Source of the DNA: Thermoflexus hugenholtzii JAD2
GTDB lineage: Bacteria; Chloroflexota; Dehalococcoidia; UBA2979
Length of the DNA stretch: 64,000 bases
NCBI GenBank assembly: GCA_945903275.1
Contig: CAMDNW010000007.1
Span: 1-64,000 of the forward strand
Direction of reading: 5' to 3'
Part shown: positions 61,884 to 64,000 of the stretch, piece after piece
Layout: each line of letters opens with the position of its first letter
How positions within the stretch are numbered: the first letter of the stretch is position 1
Made by a program: the position numbers and the translations under genes
The notes under the pieces: generated by a model
Databases searched by the model: none
Told to the model about the DNA's origin: nothing
Seen by the model: the letters and a program-made list of their open reading frames with translations, nothing else

Positions 61884-62396
61884 ATGCGCCTGATCCGGAA
61901 TCTCATCGCCACGCTGATCTTCGCCGTGCTGGGGGCGGCCGCGGGACGGTGGCTGTCCGCGCAGCGCCGAGGCGAGACGGCCTCGTTCGACCTTGCGGCG
62001 CTGCGGCCGACGGTACGCGAGGTGATGCCGGGCCTGATTGCGGCGCTGCGCGCGAGCGAGCGGCCATGGTCGTACCTGCACCTGCCGGGCTGGCTCGCGG
62101 CGTTCGCCGTGAACCTCGCGACCGGCGCGTTCGCGAGCGAACTCGCGCCGTGGCTGCGAGCGCTCGGCATCAACGGCGGCAGCAACGAGGCAAGCGATGA
62201 CCTCGATGGCCGTGACGACCGTGGCGACGGGGCGTTCGGCGCAGGCTTCGAGGCGCCCGAGCCGTGGTCAACCTCGGCCAGCGCTTCTGCCAGCGCCACA
62301 CGCAGCACCGTGCGCACCGAGGTCTGGACGAGCGAAGTGCCCCTGGCCTCGGAAACCCCGGAACCCATGCCGGGCTTCCGCCCCTTCGCGAACTGA
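61884..62396 (+). CDS. Membrane-anchored protein of unknown function
   Basis: 170 residues with GAGGAG upstream. N-terminal membrane helix (LIATLIFAVLGAAAGRWLSAQRRG), a folded-looking segment (LRPTVREVMPGLIAALRASERPWSYLHLPGWLAAFAVNLATGAFASELAPW), then an acidic and Ser/Ala-rich tail. No family recognised. Twelve bases before the DUF2203 gene. Confidence 0.65.
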   Translation: MRLIRNLIATLIFAVLGAAAGRWLSAQRRGETASFDLAALRPTVREVMPGLIAALRASERPWSYLHLPGWLAAFAVNLATGAFASELAPWLRALGINGGSNEASDDLDGRDDRGDGAFGAGFEAPEPWSTSASASASATRSTVRTEVWTSEVPLASETPEPMPGFRPFAN

Positions 62397-62408
62397 CGAG
62401 TCCGGCGC

Positions 62409-62813
62409 GTGCCGCCCGACTCCTTCACGCTGGCCGAGGCGCGCGCGGCGCTTGTGGTGGTGCGCGCAGCCCTCAACGCGCTGCAGGTGGCGCAGCAGCG
62501 GCTGCGCGAGGTACAGGCGGAGTTGCGGGTGCTCAACCGCCAGCATCTGAACGACGGCGTGATGGCGGAGCACCGGGTACGGTCGCTGCGGCAGGAGCAG
62601 CAGGCGCTGGGCGAAGCGGCGCAGCGGCATGCCTTCGCGATCCGCGACGCGGGGGCGGAGTTGAAAAGCATCGAGGACGGCCTGCTCGACTTCCCCATGG
62701 TGATCGAGGGCGAACTGGCCTACTGGTGCTGGCGCAGCGGCGAGGATGACATCGATTGGTGGCACCTGCGCAGTACCGGGTTCGCCCGACGCCGCCGGAT
62801 TGAGATGGAGTAA
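62409..62813 (+). CDS. DUF2203 family protein
   Basis: 134 residues, GTG start. SFTLAEARAALVVVRAALNALQ, a long helical region, then GLLDFPMVIEGELAYWCWRSGEDDIDWWHLRSTGFARRRRI, the DUF2203 C-terminal signature with WH and conserved Asp. Function unknown; two long helices suggest a coiled-coil hairpin. Confidence 0.85.
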   Translation: MPPDSFTLAEARAALVVVRAALNALQVAQQRLREVQAELRVLNRQHLNDGVMAEHRVRSLRQEQQALGEAAQRHAFAIRDAGAELKSIEDGLLDFPMVIEGELAYWCWRSGEDDIDWWHLRSTGFARRRRIEME

Positions 62814-62870
62814 AGCAGAGCGGAGGAGCGCGGCGGTGTACCCTCGTATACGTAGAGGCGGAGGCGCACG

Positions 62871-63443
62871 TTGACCCTGACCGCAGTCCTAGTCGCCGCG
62901 TATCTCCTAGGCTCGATCCCCATGTCGTACATCGTCGTGCTCCGGGCAACGGGGCGGGACATCCGGACGATGGGGAGCGGCAACCCCGGGACGATGAACG
63001 TGTTCGACACGGTCGGCTGGTTTGCGGCGCTGGTGGTCGCGGTGGGCGACATCTCGAAGGGCGCGGCGGCGGTTGCGCTCGCCTACCTCGCGGGCCTCAC
63101 CGACGGAGGCGCGGTGCTGGCGGCGATGGCAGCGGTGATCGGGCACGACTGGTCGATCTTCCTATGGCTTGAAGGCGGCAACGGCACGGCGGCGGTGATC
63201 GGCGGGATGCTGGCGCTGATGCCGGCGGCGACGCTGATTGCAGCGGGCGTCGCGATTGGCCTCGGCTACACGATTGGATCGCGGCGAATCGGCGGGATCA
63301 TCGGGATCGCGCTGGTGCCGGTGCTCGGGATCTTGCTCGGGGAGCCACACACGCAGCTGTACGGGGCGATCGCATTAATGTCATTCACGATCGTGAAGAT
63401 CATCCGCTTCGAAGGATTCTCCCCGGCGCGGCCTGACCGATGA
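62871..63443 (+). CDS. plsY: Glycerol-3-phosphate acyltransferase PlsY-like
   Basis: 190 residues, TTG start with GGAGG six bases ahead. LLGSIPMSYIVVLRATGRDIRTMGSGNPGTMNVFDTVG holds the GSIP and SGNxG acyl-phosphate and glycerol-phosphate motifs; GHDWSIFLWLEGGNGTAAVIG is the third motif with GGNG where GGKG is usual. Five or more membrane helices. The Lys-to-Asn change may alter activity. Confidence 0.85.
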   Translation: MTLTAVLVAAYLLGSIPMSYIVVLRATGRDIRTMGSGNPGTMNVFDTVGWFAALVVAVGDISKGAAAVALAYLAGLTDGGAVLAAMAAVIGHDWSIFLWLEGGNGTAAVIGGMLALMPAATLIAAGVAIGLGYTIGSRRIGGIIGIALVPVLGILLGEPHTQLYGAIALMSFTIVKIIRFEGFSPARPDR

Positions 63444-64000
63444 CCACGTTCGAGGAAACACTCGACCGCTTCCGCCTGACCGCCGCCGGATCGCCGGAGG
63501 GTGTGCCGATGGCACGCCTCGCATTGCTGGCGGCGCAAGCGGAGTACCCGGACATCGACATCCCCAGTTACGAGCGGCGGCTGCTCAACCTGAGCCAGCA
63601 ACTCGAGGCGCGCATTCACCCGGCGGCGGACACGCGCACGCAACTCGCCGAGGCGCGCAAGTTGCTCTTCGAGGAATGCGCGTTCCGCGGCAACAGCGAC
63701 GAGTACAGCGAACCGCGCAACCTTTACCTGAACGACGTGATCGACAGGCAGCAGGGTATCCCGGCGTCGCTGGCGATCATCTACGTGACGGTCTGTCAGC
63801 GGGCGGGCATTCACGCGCGCCCGGTCGGACTGCCCGGCCACGTCATCATCCGCGTCGAAAGCCCCGAAGGCCCGGTGTTCATCGACCCGTTCGAGGCGGG
63901 GCAAGAACTGACCGAGGACGACTGCAAGAAACTGGTGCGCAACGTCTACGGCCGCCGCACTCCGTTCCGCGAGCACTTCCTAGACGCGATCACCGCGAGG
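63440..64000 (+). CDS. SirB1/transglutaminase-like protein, cut by window end
   Basis: 187 residues visible. FEETLDRFRLTAAGSPEGVPMARLALLAAQAEYPDIDIPSYERRL, NDVIDRQQGIPASLAIIYVTVCQRAGIHARPVGLPGHVIIRVES and FIDPFEAGQELTEDDC match the SirB1/transglutaminase-like_2 family (catalytic-triad fold but usually non-peptidase). The ATG overlaps the plsY stop as ATGA. No stop before the window ends. Confidence 0.85.
   Translation, partial: MTTFEETLDRFRLTAAGSPEGVPMARLALLAAQAEYPDIDIPSYERRLLNLSQQLEARIHPAADTRTQLAEARKLLFEECAFRGNSDEYSEPRNLYLNDVIDRQQGIPASLAIIYVTVCQRAGIHARPVGLPGHVIIRVESPEGPVFIDPFEAGQELTEDDCKKLVRNVYGRRTPFREHFLDAITAR

Overview
This is a GC-rich bacterial chromosome segment, densely coded on both strands. 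The block rpsB-tsf-frr-uppS-cdsA-dxr-rseP-ispG followed by proS, the nusA-ylxR-infB-rbfA-truB block, and small families such as FmdB, DUF2203 and CHRD suggest a member of the Chloroflexota, probably Dehalococcoidia-like. This is inferred from gene order and protein style; no marker search was run. NuoG/NuoI-type subunits, SucCD and a 4Fe-4S ferredoxin fit a respiratory or TCA-using metabolism.

Layout. 1-9.3 kb: truncated cysteine desulfurase, small HTH gene, TP-repeat lipoprotein, pyrE, a deleted hydroxyacid dehydrogenase, rhodanese, LON-domain protein, a nuoG-nuoI pair and a MobA-like nucleotidyltransferase. 9.7-12.8 kb: IscU-type scaffold, prfB with its programmed frameshift, and a membrane-anchored metallopeptidase. 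13.3-19.6 kb: a tight seven-gene operon that reads as inositol phospholipid and glycolipid synthesis (Ino1, two LpxL/PatA-like acyltransferases, PHP phosphoesterase, PimA-like mannosyltransferase, CDP-alcohol phosphatidyltransferase, a cysteine-less thioredoxin-fold protein), divergent from a LysR regulator. 20.6-25.6 kb: translation operon truB-rbfA-infB-ylxR-nusA, with an intrinsic-terminator-like hairpin in the nusA leader. 25.8-31.9 kb: methyltransferase, two related small proteins, proS, lipoprotein, DinB-like protein, zinc-binding micro-protein, apt pseudogene, TIM-barrel protein. 31.9-39.3 kb: isoprenoid, phospholipid and translation block. 39.5-41.2 kb: fmdB, dtd, P-loop kinase. 41.3-46.1 kb: nadA-nadB-nadC, interrupted by two broken genes, with a palindromic operator on the nadA promoter; an NrtR-type regulator lies 3.4 kb away. 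46.2-53.2 kb: accessory stretch with a MATE transporter, orphan small genes, nrtR, miaB, tRNA-Ser(GCT) and several broken genes. 53.2-64 kb: HU, sucCD, two surface proteins with a shared APKTG-type C-terminal signal, a membrane/spermidine-synthase fusion, ferredoxin, dut, crcB, aquaporin, DUF2203, plsY and a truncated transglutaminase-like gene.

A recurring theme is gene decay. At least eight accessory genes are frameshifted, truncated or internally deleted, while every core gene I could follow is intact. That contrast argues for real pseudogenes rather than random sequencing indels. Several genes (proS, a methyltransferase, the LysR regulator) have a -10 box so close to the start codon that their mRNAs are probably leaderless or nearly so.
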